Origin: an uncultured Lachnospiraceae bacterium
Lineage (GTDB): Bacteria; Bacillota; Clostridia; Lachnospirales; Lachnospiraceae
Reading direction: 5' to 3'
DNA length: 37,476 nt
Assembly: GCA_945492935.1 (NCBI GenBank)
Contig: CALYVE010000001.1
Coordinates: forward strand, 1 to 37,476
Position numbers and translations under genes: made by a program. Shown here piece by piece: positions 16,239-23,149 of this stretch (positions within the stretch are counted from its first letter, which is position 1; every line of letters starts with the position of its first letter). Below the pieces are notes generated by a model, which was not told the origin of the DNA, made no database searches, and worked only from the letters and a program-made list of their open reading frames with translations.

Positions 16239-17591
16239 ATGCCGGTGATATCGTGGTTGCCTACAGGAAAAGGCGGAACAAAAGAAGAGTGGATTGATGT
16301 GACCGTGAAAAGTTGTTATCAAGATACAATTTACTGTAGTGACGGAAATGAATACGTTTGCGATACAAATGGATTCGCGATAATTCCATTGAAAGTAGGA
16401 GAAACATATGTATTTACAAGTGAATTAACAAATTCATCTGTTACACAAACAATTAAGAGCGATACTTCAGAAATAACAGTATTTAAGGTGAAGGTTATGA
16501 CTGCAATAATTGACCTTTCCAACAGTAATCCTGCAACATGCGTCACTTATGATGATGATGCTGTTGAAATGACAGCAGGTGATTCTGCTTGGGATGAGTT
16601 CTTTGGTCATTATCCAGTATTGTTCAAAGATGGTGCAGAAGTTGGAAAACTGAATCGTGATAATTTTGCACAGTTTGAAGATGGGAATACTGCTGACATA
16701 ACATCAGGAGATGCTGGTGATGTAATGATTGCATTCCCAAGAAGAGGATTAAGTATCAACACAGTAGGAAACAACTTAACTATTAAAATGACAAACGATC
16801 CAAACAATCCTGATTTTGAATATAATGCGCACACAAGGGGTTCAACAGCGAAAGATGTATTCTATCTTGGTGCATATAAAGGATATGTTGCATCTTCAAA
16901 GTTGCGTTCATTGTCAGGAAAAACACCTACTGCATCACAGACCATTGGAACATTCAGAACACGGGCACAGGCAAACGGAAGTGGATATGAACAGAGTGGA
17001 TTCTATCAGCTTACATTCAGACAGTGCATGTATATTTTGAAATATAAGAACCTGAATTCACAGACAACCGTTGGTTATGGATATGTTCTGTCAAGTCACA
17101 CCGCAGCAATAGCAACTGGTGGAACAGAAACTTGGGGAATGGATTGCGAACTTATCAAAGCAACAAATCCTTCTTACATGACTGACCAAAATCATCATGT
17201 GAAGTGCTTTGGTCTTGAAGATTTTTGGGGAAATATTTGGGAATGGATTGATGGTTGTGTGACCAACAGTACAAGAAACATCCTTACAGGTAATGACAAT
17301 TTCAATGACAGCGGTTCAGGATATACAGACAACGGTCAAGGTGCAACTGCAAATATTGGTAATTACATGAGTAAGCCACAGGGAACAACCAAGACTGGAT
17401 TTTTGGCAAAAGAAGTCAATGGTTCATATTCCACATATTTTTGTGGTTATGCTACTTTGTGTGCTTCTTGTGTCGCTCTATTCGGCGGTCGTTGGCCTGA
17501 TGCTTCTACTGCGGGTGCTTTTACACTTCGTGTGAATGATGCTGCTTCTAATTCTGGTGACCATATCGTTGCCCGCTTGATGTATTTATAA
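16239..17591 (+). CDS. C-type-lectin/FGE-fold variable protein (DGR target)
   Basis: Receptor-binding tip protein of 450 residues. The first about 85 residues are the fibre-attachment module shared with the 15008 gene. The rest is a C-type lectin/formylglycine-generating-enzyme-like fold: GLEDFWGNIWEWIDG (about residues 325-339), then the terminal GGRW, DAST, GAFTLRVNDAASNS and ARLMYL motifs that define the variable proteins of diversity-generating retroelements. The last about 45 codons use GCT, TCT and GGT and are strikingly poor in A, unlike the A-rich codons before them, as expected for DNA rewritten from a template at adenines. No reverse transcriptase or template repeat is in the window. 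RBS AAAGGAGGT precedes ATG. Confidence 0.85.
   Translation: MPVISWLPTGKGGTKEEWIDVTVKSCYQDTIYCSDGNEYVCDTNGFAIIPLKVGETYVFTSELTNSSVTQTIKSDTSEITVFKVKVMTAIIDLSNSNPATCVTYDDDAVEMTAGDSAWDEFFGHYPVLFKDGAEVGKLNRDNFAQFEDGNTADITSGDAGDVMIAFPRRGLSINTVGNNLTIKMTNDPNNPDFEYNAHTRGSTAKDVFYLGAYKGYVASSKLRSLSGKTPTASQTIGTFRTRAQANGSGYEQSGFYQLTFRQCMYILKYKNLNSQTTVGYGYVLSSHTAAIATGGTETWGMDCELIKATNPSYMTDQNHHVKCFGLEDFWGNIWEWIDGCVTNSTRNILTGNDNFNDSGSGYTDNGQGATANIGNYMSKPQGTTKTGFLAKEVNGSYSTYFCGYATLCASCVALFGGRWPDASTAGAFTLRVNDAASNSGDHIVARLMYL
17449..17588 (+). other. DGR variable region (VR)
   Basis: The 3' end of the lectin gene encodes the ligand-binding face (CGYATLCASCVALFGGRW, then DASTAGAF). By hand count A makes up only about one in eight bases here, versus roughly one in three just upstream. 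Boundaries are approximate because the template repeat that would define them is not in the window. Confidence 0.7.
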
Positions 17592-17628
17592 GATACAGAA
17601 TTAATTTAATCAACAGGAGGATGGAAAG

Positions 17629-18129
17629 ATGAAGAAAGAACAGATTTATTTGGTACAGGGTGCAATATCAGCAATCGCGGCATTTGCGAGTGACAAGCTC
17701 GGAATCTTATTCCCAGTGCTTATGATTTTTTCGGCAATGATGGTGCTGGATTTCGTATCCGGAATGATGGCAAGCGCAAAGGAGGCTATTGAGCATCCGG
17801 ATGATCCGGACAAGGGATGGTCAAGCAAAAAGGGATTGATTGGATTGATGAAGAAATTTTCGTACATAGTAACGGTATGTGTTGCAATACTTGTCGATAT
17901 TCTCTTAATCAATGCCGGTAAATACATTGGAGTGGATGTGCATATGAAAACATTTTTCGGACTGCTGGTGACAGTGTGGTTCATTTTGAACGAGGCTCTT
18001 TCAATATTGGAAAATGCAGGTCGAATCGGTGCTAAGATACCGGCATTTTTATTAAAAGTAATAGCGACGTTGAAGAAAAAGGTGGATAAGACCGGTGGAG
18101 AGAAGGTGGATGAATATGAAAAACAGTGA
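17629..18129 (+). CDS. Phage holin (TcdE/phi-LC3-like toxin secretion/lysis family)
   Basis: Holin of 166 residues that would form the membrane lesions releasing endolysin. Hydrophobic segments lie at about residues 8-24, 25-45, 80-98 and 105-122, with the family-typical VLDFVSGMMASAKEA turn, a polar SSKKGLIGLMKKFSYI linker and a lysine-rich C-terminus. Ribosome site AGGAGG precedes the ATG. It overlaps the endolysin start by about 14 bases, the normal lysis cassette arrangement. Confidence 0.88.
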   Translation: MKKEQIYLVQGAISAIAAFASDKLGILFPVLMIFSAMMVLDFVSGMMASAKEAIEHPDDPDKGWSSKKGLIGLMKKFSYIVTVCVAILVDILLINAGKYIGVDVHMKTFFGLLVTVWFILNEALSILENAGRIGAKIPAFLLKVIATLKKKVDKTGGEKVDEYEKQ

Positions 18130-18817
18130 GCTTGCAGTGTTCTGTATCAGTAAACTGGGAACTCCGTATATCATGGGAACGAACGGAAAAGAATTCACAC
18201 AGTCAAAGTACAACGACCTGTGCAAGCGGAATCCTGCCGGATGGTTTACGGACAAGCGTAAGAGCGGAATCAAAAAGTGGATTGGCATTCCGACAACCGA
18301 TTGCCACGGGCTTATAGAGTGGTTCGTCAGGACAAGAACCGGCGCATCATACGATACAACAGCAGACGGAGCCTTTACTGCCGCGAAGGTAAAAGGGGAT
18401 ATCAAGACTATTCCGGAGATGCCGGGCGTATGCGTCAGATACAAAGGCCATGTGGGAGTGTACATTGGCGGTGGATATGTTGTGGAAGCTCGTGGATATG
18501 ACTACGGCGTTTGCATCACGAAGCTGGCAGGAAGAGGTTGGACCCACTGGTATCAGCATCCGAAGATTGAATACACGGACAAGACCATTCCGGCGCCGTA
18601 TGGAACGATAACAAAAAGATCATCCAAGACGGATATCATGTGGCTACAGATCAATCTCAACCGGGCAATCATTGAAGGAAAGCTTCAGATTCCTCTGCTG
18701 GTAGTAGACGGCGTGTGGGGAACAAAGACGCTAACTGCTTTGAGGGCATTCAAGAAGCTCGCGGCGGACAAATCGCAGTCCTGCGGAGAGGAAACGCAGA
18801 AGGAATTGACTGCTTAA
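18116..18817 (+). CDS. Endolysin: NlpC/P60-like amidase/peptidase with a peptidoglycan-binding domain
   Basis: Cell-wall hydrolase of 233 residues. The NlpC/P60-like domain has the catalytic cysteine in TTDCHGLIEWF and the histidine in KGHVGVYIGGGYVVEA. The C-terminal about 75 residues (SSKTDIMWLQINLNRAI through to LVVDGVWGTKTLTALRAFKK) form a PG_binding_1-type repeat. ATG 18116 is chosen as it starts the canonical MKNSELAVFCISKLG; ATG 18110 and GTG 18095 are alternatives upstream. It is the last gene of the late operon and converges on the integrase. Confidence 0.88.
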   Translation: MKNSELAVFCISKLGTPYIMGTNGKEFTQSKYNDLCKRNPAGWFTDKRKSGIKKWIGIPTTDCHGLIEWFVRTRTGASYDTTADGAFTAAKVKGDIKTIPEMPGVCVRYKGHVGVYIGGGYVVEARGYDYGVCITKLAGRGWTHWYQHPKIEYTDKTIPAPYGTITKRSSKTDIMWLQINLNRAIIEGKLQIPLLVVDGVWGTKTLTALRAFKKLAADKSQSCGEETQKELTA

Positions 18818-18833
18818 GTTGCACCGGTGCAAC
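18818..18833. repeat. 16-bp palindrome copy 2 (perfect)
   Basis: GTTGCACCGGTGCAAC begins at the base after the endolysin stop. Its TTGCAC half is exactly 17 bp from a TATAAT, so it overlaps a probable promoter. Confidence 0.9.
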
Positions 18834-18847
18834 TCTTTTGCTATAAT
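18819..18847 (+). promoter_or_regulatory. Candidate sigma-A promoter between endolysin and integrase
   Basis: TTGCAC (18819-18824), 17 bp, TATAAT (18842-18847). The -35 lies inside the palindrome, so a protein binding the palindrome would block it. The transcript would begin near 18854, run through the long hairpin at 18865-18922 and then antisense to the 3' end of the integrase gene. Confidence 0.5.
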
Positions 18848-18864
18848 GAAGAAAAGAGGAATAC

Positions 18865-18922
18865 AGCTGATTAGGGGCTACTACAATCCGGAGGTCCAAA
18901 TTGCAGTAGCCCCTAATCAGCT
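18865..18922. terminator. Long perfect hairpin between convergent genes
   Basis: An 18-bp perfect stem (18865-18882 with 18905-18922), extended by CAAT/ATTG inside, closes a loop containing CCGGAGGTCC. It lies between the convergent endolysin and integrase genes and contains the integrase stop codon. No good U-run follows on either strand, so it may be a bidirectional transcription barrier, or the body of a small RNA made from the promoter at 18819. Confidence 0.6.
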
Positions 18923-20362
18923 ATAAATCAAGTAAATATCCATATTTTCAGTCTTTTTATCATACACAATGTGGTCCACCACAGAGCGGATTGCATTTTC
19001 TTTTTTCGAATTGTCCGCATCGGACACAATCACATCATATACGCTGCGTATTCGCGCAAGCATATCCTCCCGGCTGCCTCCCTGTCTGGAGGCAAGAGAC
19101 AGCTCGTCTATGGCAGCCTGCAGGTTAGAGCGTTCCGCATCGAGCTTGCTTCGGTTGGAGCGGTAGTCCTCTATAGAATCGATGCCGGAGAGATAAGCAT
19201 CGCGGGCGCGCTCCTCCTTGATAGAAAGCTTGGCAAGGTTATCGCGAAGCAGATCAAGAGTGCCATCGTTATCGGAATGCCGGATGACCTCATAGGTAAA
19301 ATCGGCACCGGCGAGGAATTGCGCAAAGGCATCGCAGACGGCAGCAGACGCACGATTGTAGGAGATAAAGTGCGACACGCTGCATTTGCCCTTTGAATAA
19401 TGCATACACTGATAGCCGCCGGCGGCCGAGCCGCTGCTTGCCAGAAGAGAACCACATGCGCTGCACCGGAGCATACCGGACAGCCAGTGGGCGTGAAGCT
19501 CTGCAGGCCTGCGTTTCACATGGCGATGCGAGGCAAGAAGCTTGTCATTGACGTTCTGCCAAAGCTCTTCGGATACAATCGGCTCGTGATTGCCTTTTTC
19601 AACAATGCAATTCGCTGCAATGAGGTTCTTATGATTTCGCATGTCCTTTCTGCCATCCGGATTCCAGCGCACATATCCCTTGTACACAGGATTTTGAAGA
19701 ACATACTGGACGGTGCGATTCTCCCACGTGTTTCCGCGGATCGTCCTTATGCCGAGCTTGTTGAGCTCCTTTGCAATCAGGAAGGGGGAGCTGCCATTGA
19801 GGTAATCCTCATACATCTTGCGGACAATCTTTGCATTCTCCGGAATCGGACAGAGCGTACCGGCATCCATCCGGTAGCCGAACGGGGCATAAGTCTGGTA
19901 TTCTCCGCGGCGCGCCTTCTCTGTCATACCCTTCTTTACCTCGTCGGAGAGGTTGAGAGAGTAGTATTCAGCCATAGCCTCAAGCATAGCCTCAAGGATA
20001 ACGGAAAACTTATCGTCCTCAATGTGCTCTGTGATACTGACTACAGAGATACCACATTCTTTACGCAGCAGGGATTTATACACGATGCTGTCCTCGCGGC
20101 TGCGGGCAAAGCGGTCAAATTTATGCACGAGGATAAGGTCAAACGGCCGGGGCTTCTGCTTTGCACGCGCAATCATAGCCATAAAAGCTGGACGTTTTTC
20201 GGCTCTTCGGCCGGAGATGCCCTCGTCGGTGTAAATAAACTCCTTTGAGACAAGAATATTGTTTTTTCTGGCATAATCGAGCAGGGCACGGCGTTGTGCA
20301 TCCGGCGAATACTCGGTCTGGTCATCCGTGCTGACGCGGATATATAGTGCTGCAGTCTGCAT
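18917..20362 (-). CDS. Large serine recombinase (phage integrase)
   Basis: Integrates and excises the phage genome. The 481-residue product begins with a resolvase domain: YIRVSTDDQTEYS with the nucleophilic Ser11, GISGRRAEKRPAFMAM and the arginine-bearing FDRFARSREDSIV. A recombinase domain follows (about 150-260; KIVRKMYEDYLNG, NPVYKGYVRW), then a zinc ribbon (about 285-330; LRCSACGSLL and KGKCSVSHF) and a coiled-coil region (about 355-420). The reverse-strand ribosome site AGGAAGGATG lies just upstream. It is the obvious lysogeny integrase; attP should be nearby, but I could not fix it. Confidence 0.93.
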   Translation of the reverse strand: MQTAALYIRVSTDDQTEYSPDAQRRALLDYARKNNILVSKEFIYTDEGISGRRAEKRPAFMAMIARAKQKPRPFDLILVHKFDRFARSREDSIVYKSLLRKECGISVVSITEHIEDDKFSVILEAMLEAMAEYYSLNLSDEVKKGMTEKARRGEYQTYAPFGYRMDAGTLCPIPENAKIVRKMYEDYLNGSSPFLIAKELNKLGIRTIRGNTWENRTVQYVLQNPVYKGYVRWNPDGRKDMRNHKNLIAANCIVEKGNHEPIVSEELWQNVNDKLLASHRHVKRRPAELHAHWLSGMLRCSACGSLLASSGSAAGGYQCMHYSKGKCSVSHFISYNRASAAVCDAFAQFLAGADFTYEVIRHSDNDGTLDLLRDNLAKLSIKEERARDAYLSGIDSIEDYRSNRSKLDAERSNLQAAIDELSLASRQGGSREDMLARIRSVYDVIVSDADNSKKENAIRSVVDHIVYDKKTENMDIYLIYS

Positions 20363-20421
20363 AACATCATCCTTCCTAAATAATGTTTATGAAAAAAAGG
20401 TAAAAAAATACAGATTGCATC

Positions 20422-20450
20422 TTGCAAACTGTTCTCGGAGAATGTATAAT
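20422..20450 (+). promoter_or_regulatory. Sigma-A promoter for a candidate small RNA
   Basis: TTGCAA (20422-20427), exactly 17 bp, TATAAT (20445-20450). It reads away from the integrase and into a short non-coding segment that ends in a terminator 78 bases downstream. An inverted pair TTCTCGG (20432) and CCGAGAA (20476) flanks the -10 and start. Confidence 0.65.
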
Positions 20451-20456
20451 AACATT

Positions 20457-20528
20457 GTCTTGATAATATATCTTACCGAGAATAAGATAGTGAGGCCGCT
20501 TTGGTGTTGCAGCACCAAGGCGGTTTTC
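20457..20528 (+). ncRNA. Candidate ~70-nt structured small RNA
   Basis: The short transcript expected from the promoter at 20422 contains a 7-bp hairpin TATCTTA/TAAGATA with loop CCGAGAA (20469-20489) and then an intrinsic terminator: an 11-bp stem (20496-20506 with 20513-20523, one mismatch/wobble) followed by TTTTC. There is no open reading frame of note inside it. Promoter, internal hairpin and terminator are all close to consensus, so a stable RNA of about 70 nt is likely. Its target is unknown; location beside the integrase and lysogeny genes suggests a role in the lysis-lysogeny decision. Confidence 0.5.
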
Positions 20529-20534
20529 ATTTGT

Positions 20535-20975
20535 TTAAAATAAAGATGGCAATATAATATACATGACATCGACATATAAAAAGAATAATGCGATTATCAT
20601 AACTACATCAGCACCTGGTGTATCTGATGCCTTTTTACTAAAGACACCGTTTTCTTCCTTAGTTGCTTTGCTTACAATCAAACGACCTTGACCATCAGTG
20701 AATGATTCACTATACAGGGCATATATATCAAACAATGCCAATATATATGAAATGCAAAAACAGATTAAAGCAATAGTAAAGGAATGAGAAAAGGATACGC
20801 CTAATGCGTCACATATTCTGAATATCGTAGCGGTACTGCCGAGAAGTACGTACAATATTCCGGAAAGATATTTACCGGTATAAAAACGGTGTAGACCGAA
20901 TCCGTTAAAAAACAGAGCAAATAATACGGTCTTCATTTCACTTTTTGGACTAATTTCGCTTGCATCAATTCTCAT
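20535..20975 (-). CDS. TM2-domain membrane protein
   Basis: A 146-residue integral membrane protein. The N-terminal half has the TM2 signature: a first helix with LFALFFNGFGLHRFYTGKY, then further hydrophobic helices (about residues 45-60, 66-92 and 122-144). It carries no signal peptide. In prophages TM2 proteins are often accessory genes expressed from the lysogeny promoter, sometimes suspected of superinfection effects. It lies in line with the repressor on the minus strand, so it probably shares that transcript. The exact role is not known. Confidence 0.7.
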   Translation of the reverse strand: MRIDASEISPKSEMKTVLFALFFNGFGLHRFYTGKYLSGILYVLLGSTATIFRICDALGVSFSHSFTIALICFCISYILALFDIYALYSESFTDGQGRLIVSKATKEENGVFSKKASDTPGADVVMIIALFFLYVDVMYIILPSLF

Positions 20976-20986
20976 ATAACTCCCCC

Positions 20987-21241
20987 TTATTTGAATAGTT
21001 CGATAACGGCCAAAGACGGATCGAACATTATAATATAGTTATCCAGCTTTACGCTGGTACCATACTTGCTTTTGTAACATTGCAAAGCTTCAAGTAGAAA
21101 TTCCTCTGTCACTCCGAGATAATCAGCCATCTCTGATTTGGAAGAGCAGCGGTGATGATAAGCACGGACAATGCCTGATAATCCAATCAATCGGTCATAA
21201 GCATATAATCTACCGGCACGTTCCTGCTTTTCTGACTGTGT
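20987..21241 (-). pseudogene. C-terminal remnant of an ImmA-like metallopeptidase
   Basis: The minus-strand frame open from 21241 to 20987 reads QERAGRLYAYDRLIGLSGI, then SKSEMADYLGVTEEFLLEA, then YGTSVKLDNYIIMFDPSL. These are the conserved last about 80 residues of ImmA/IrrE-type proteins that normally follow the HExxH catalytic domain. That catalytic part is missing and a TAA lies just upstream (21242-21244), so the gene has lost its N-terminal two thirds. TTG at 21190 could start a 67-residue fragment. It sits just downstream of the repressor, where a full ImmA is expected in inducible prophages. Confidence 0.65.
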
Positions 21242-21398
21242 TTAGTTGATAGATTTGTTCCATAATTCACCTCCGCAATATGTTTTAGTAAGGATGACTT
21301 TCTGTACTACATGTGAGCAAATATTTCAATCAATCCTACGGAGCATTTTCTGTAAAAATCTCCTCTCATGTAAGTATTTTCCTAAATTAAACTTATAC

Positions 21399-21413
21399 TG
21401 TGGAATATCCACA
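21399..21413. promoter_or_regulatory. 15-bp operator-like dyad
   Basis: TGTGGA-ATA-TCCACA is a perfect dyad, placed just before a TATAAG and 25 bases before the ATG of the small gene at 21438. It differs from the repressor operators at 21994 and 22035, so another regulator may bind here. Confidence 0.45.
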
Positions 21414-21437
21414 ATATAAGGAAGGGAGGATAAACAG

Positions 21438-21542
21438 ATGTCCAATGAAGGATTAAAAGCAATCATACATAAGATGATTGATGCTATTTCAGATAAGAAT
21501 ATCTTGATAAAGATATATACATTCATTAAATATCTGAAATAA
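21438..21542 (+). CDS. 34-residue small protein within the lysogeny block
   Basis: A short plus-strand frame (MSNEGLKAIIHKMIDAISDK, ending in IYTFIKYLK) with an excellent ribosome site AAGGAAGGGAGGA eight bases before the ATG. The pattern of a basic, amphipathic helix followed by an aromatic/lysine end resembles the small proteins found beside repressors in integrative elements of Clostridia. It runs opposite to the surrounding minus-strand genes, so it has its own promoter, perhaps controlled by the dyad at 21399. Function unknown. Confidence 0.55.
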   Translation: MSNEGLKAIIHKMIDAISDKNILIKIYTFIKYLK

Positions 21543-21548
21543 GCACTG

Positions 21549-21567
21549 GGACAGGTAGTTCCTGTCC
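21549..21567. terminator. Hairpin between small gene and repressor 3' ends
   Basis: A perfect 7-bp stem GGACAGG/CCTGTCC with loop TAGTT lies seven bases after the stop of the 21438 gene and 18 bases beyond the repressor stop. No clear U-run on either side, so termination is only probable. Confidence 0.4.
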
Positions 21568-21584
21568 GGCAGAGGGGGCGGGAG

Positions 21585-21956
21585 TTATTCTTGCTCCCTC
21601 ATATTGTCCGATAATTTATGTATGAAATCACGGAACAGCTTTTTGCTATCATCATCCAGCTTCCAATATTCAATAATCAAACTACGCACGAAAGCATCAT
21701 TTGAAAGCGATGCTGCAGCTCTTGTAAATTCATCTTCTGTAAAATCCAAGAACATATCGCCGTTGCCATTTCGCAACCATTCTTCATTAACATTAAATTC
21801 ACGACATATAGAAATGATAGTTTGGTCTGATGGGTTGCTTCCGCTTTCGATTTTACTGATTGCAGAGCGTGTCAAGCCAATTCTTCCGCCAAACTTTTCC
21901 ATACTCAAACCTAATTCTTCACGAAGAACTTTAATTCTCTCATTCAAAATTAACAC
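21585..21956 (-). CDS. CI-like repressor (XRE family)
   Basis: Lysogeny repressor candidate of 123 residues. The N-terminal helix-turn-helix covers about residues 5-60: LREELGLSMEKFGGRIGLTR, then SAISKIESGSNPSDQTIISI and FNVNEEWLRNG. The C-terminal half (about 70-120) is a helical oligomerisation region; no LexA-like peptidase motif is present, so induction probably does not use self-cleavage. It is transcribed from PRM (21979-22007) and faces PR across operators at 21994 and 22035. Confidence 0.88.
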   Translation of the reverse strand: MLILNERIKVLREELGLSMEKFGGRIGLTRSAISKIESGSNPSDQTIISICREFNVNEEWLRNGNGDMFLDFTEDEFTRAAASLSNDAFVRSLIIEYWKLDDDSKKLFRDFIHKLSDNMREQE

Positions 21957-21978
21957 CCCTTTCTCTTAGTTTACCATT

Positions 21979-22007
21979 ATTATATATGCTGCTGTTGAAT
22001 TAGTCAA
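21979..22007 (-). promoter_or_regulatory. PRM: repressor promoter
   Basis: On the minus strand TTGACT (22002-22007), 17 bp, TATAAT (21979-21984). The -35 overlaps the operator at 21994-22008, so the repressor can control its own gene. Confidence 0.8.
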
Positions 22008-22008
22008 C
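21994..22008. promoter_or_regulatory. Repressor operator 1
   Basis: GTTGAA-TTA-GTCAAC, a dyad with one mismatch to the perfect site at 22035; it overlaps the PRM -35. Flanking bases extend the symmetry (TGTTGA...TCAACA). Confidence 0.75.
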
Positions 22009-22026
22009 AAAAAATTCAAAAATGTG

Positions 22027-22055
22027 TTGACAACGTTGAAACATTCAACTATAAT
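22027..22055 (+). promoter_or_regulatory. PR: early lytic promoter
   Basis: TTGACA (22027-22032), 17 bp, TATAAT (22050-22055): both hexamers are consensus. It would drive the whole early operon starting at 22091 and is covered by the operator in its spacer. Confidence 0.85.
22035..22049. promoter_or_regulatory. Repressor operator 2
   Basis: GTTGAA-ACA-TTCAAC is a perfect 15-bp dyad filling the spacer of PR. A further half site, TTCAAC, lies at 22064-22069. Confidence 0.8.
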
Positions 22056-22090
22056 GTAGATACATTCAACAAAGGAAGGAGTGAATCAAC

Positions 22091-22264
22091 ATGGCAAATA
22101 CCGAAGAAATCAGAAAGTCAATGAATGCTACGGATACAAAGGAAGTCACAGATTTGTTGGAATCCTTGGATGACAACTCCAAGGCACTGGCAAAAACGTA
22201 TTTATCAGCATTAGCAGATAGACAGCGTATTGAACGGATAAAGCTGGAAGCAATATCGGTGTAG
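22091..22264 (+). CDS. First early gene, 57-residue protein (Cro position)
   Basis: A 57-residue helical, charged protein (MANTEEIRKSMNATDTKEVT onwards) with AAGGAAGGAG ribosome site, about 30 bases from the PR start. It occupies the Cro position but shows no clear helix-turn-helix. Its last codons overlap, in another frame, a remnant of an XRE protein (22234-22353), suggesting that recombination replaced an older cro gene here. Function unknown. Confidence 0.6.
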   Translation: MANTEEIRKSMNATDTKEVTDLLESLDDNSKALAKTYLSALADRQRIERIKLEAISV

Positions 22265-22353
22265 AGGTTGGTGAGTACGCAAGTATATGTACGGCATTAA
22301 ATGTATCAGTCAGTAGTTTTTTGTGTAGGAGATCAACCGAGAAAGGAGCGTGA
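22234..22353 (+). pseudogene. Fossil C-terminal half of an XRE/Cro-like regulator
   Basis: Out of frame with the 57-residue gene, the sequence reads AGSNIGVEVGEYASICTALN then VSVSSFL, the look of the last helices of an XRE domain ('...ICxALNVSVxxFL'). A stop lies directly upstream in this frame (22231-22233), and no start or ribosome site is present, so it is probably a remnant of a former Cro gene. Confidence 0.4.
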
Positions 22354-22358
22354 GAAAG

Positions 22359-22682
22359 ATGCAGATAATAAAAGAAGAGAATCTGGAGGAGTTAATTAAG
22401 ATAAGCAGGAAAATAGGAACGACAGATAAATGGAATCCGGAGATTATTGAGGAAGCGAGAGCAGGGCTGATATCAGCGAAAATAATTATGGATCGAGAGT
22501 TCAATGTGGCAATGAAGCGGGACATTAAAAGACTGATTGCAGATGCATTTGTGTGTCTTACATATAACTCGGAAATTATGGGAGAGGAAGAGCAGGAGAG
22601 ATTCATACAAAAGAAAGCGCATCAGATGAAAGAGGAGTTATGCAAATTCATTGATGCGCAGGCGAAAGTAGTGAAAGGCTAA
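22359..22682 (+). CDS. Hypothetical helical early protein
   Basis: A 107-residue, wholly helical and charged protein from ATG 22359 (a start at 22350 is also in frame). AGGAGCG precedes it. Segments such as EENLEELIKISRKIGT and KRDIKRLIADAFVCL suggest a helical bundle. Its stop overlaps the stop of the convergent DUF2513 gene by four bases. No family recognised; I looked for similarity to DGR accessory (Avd) helical bundles and saw none. Confidence 0.6.
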   Translation: MQIIKEENLEELIKISRKIGTTDKWNPEIIEEARAGLISAKIIMDREFNVAMKRDIKRLIADAFVCLTYNSEIMGEEEQERFIQKKAHQMKEELCKFIDAQAKVVKG

Positions 22683-23047
22683 ATAAGCTCCATAATGATA
22701 TCAACAATTTTTTTAAATGTAGAAGCATCAGATCGAGAAATTACGCTTTTGAACTTCTCCCAAGCAGTTTTTGGGCGAATGATTTCAAGAAAATCATATC
22801 CTTCAACTGTAATACTAGTGACAACAGCAGAAACAATTTGTCCTTCGCCATACAGAAGATTGCATTCCAAGTAATTTGCTATGGACAATGATTCAATGGC
22901 AGAAATGATTTCTGATTTACTGTAGTTTTCAAGACTAGTTGAGAAGTCTGAAAGAGTAAGAAAACGTTTATGTGATTCATCGGAAGGCTCGGTTTTCTTT
23001 TCGAAAAGGAGCAGGATGTCACGTACACAGTCACAGTTCAGCTTCAT
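22679..23047 (-). CDS. DUF2513-type winged-helix protein
   Basis: A 122-residue minus-strand gene inserted in the early operon. It opens MKLNCDCVRDILLLFEKKTE and continues with a SIANYLECNLLYGEGQIVSA core, a VTSITVEGYDFLEIIR strand and a TAWEKFKSVIS end, which match the DUF2513 family of small prophage proteins with a winged-helix look. It has its own sigma-A promoter (23096-23124), so it is likely expressed in the prophage as an accessory gene. Function of the family is not established. Confidence 0.75.
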   Translation of the reverse strand: MKLNCDCVRDILLLFEKKTEPSDESHKRFLTLSDFSTSLENYSKSEIISAIESLSIANYLECNLLYGEGQIVSAVVTSITVEGYDFLEIIRPKTAWEKFKSVISRSDASTFKKIVDIIMELI

Positions 23048-23095
23048 AGTAATCTCCTTTCTATGTACTCAGCTCTGCCGGGAGCCTGTAACAGT

Positions 23096-23124
23096 AGTAT
23101 AAGGAGAAAAATGTAAAATGTCAA
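23096..23124 (-). promoter_or_regulatory. Promoter of the DUF2513 gene
   Basis: On the minus strand TTGACA (23119-23124), 17 bp, TATACT (23096-23101), about 45 bases before the gene's ATG. Near-consensus and on the strand opposite to the early operon. Confidence 0.7.
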
Positions 23125-23149
23125 ATTGTGAGAAAGGAGCGAGAGAGAG

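Noticed and set aside
19400..20248. A 282-codon plus-strand open frame inside the integrase region
   Set aside because: It is exactly antisense to the clear serine recombinase, has no ribosome site and its composition follows the integrase codon pattern.
22359..22682. DGR accessory protein (Avd) or reverse transcriptase
   Set aside because: The 107-residue helical protein lacks the Avd look, and no frame in the window carries a reverse transcriptase YxDD motif in context.
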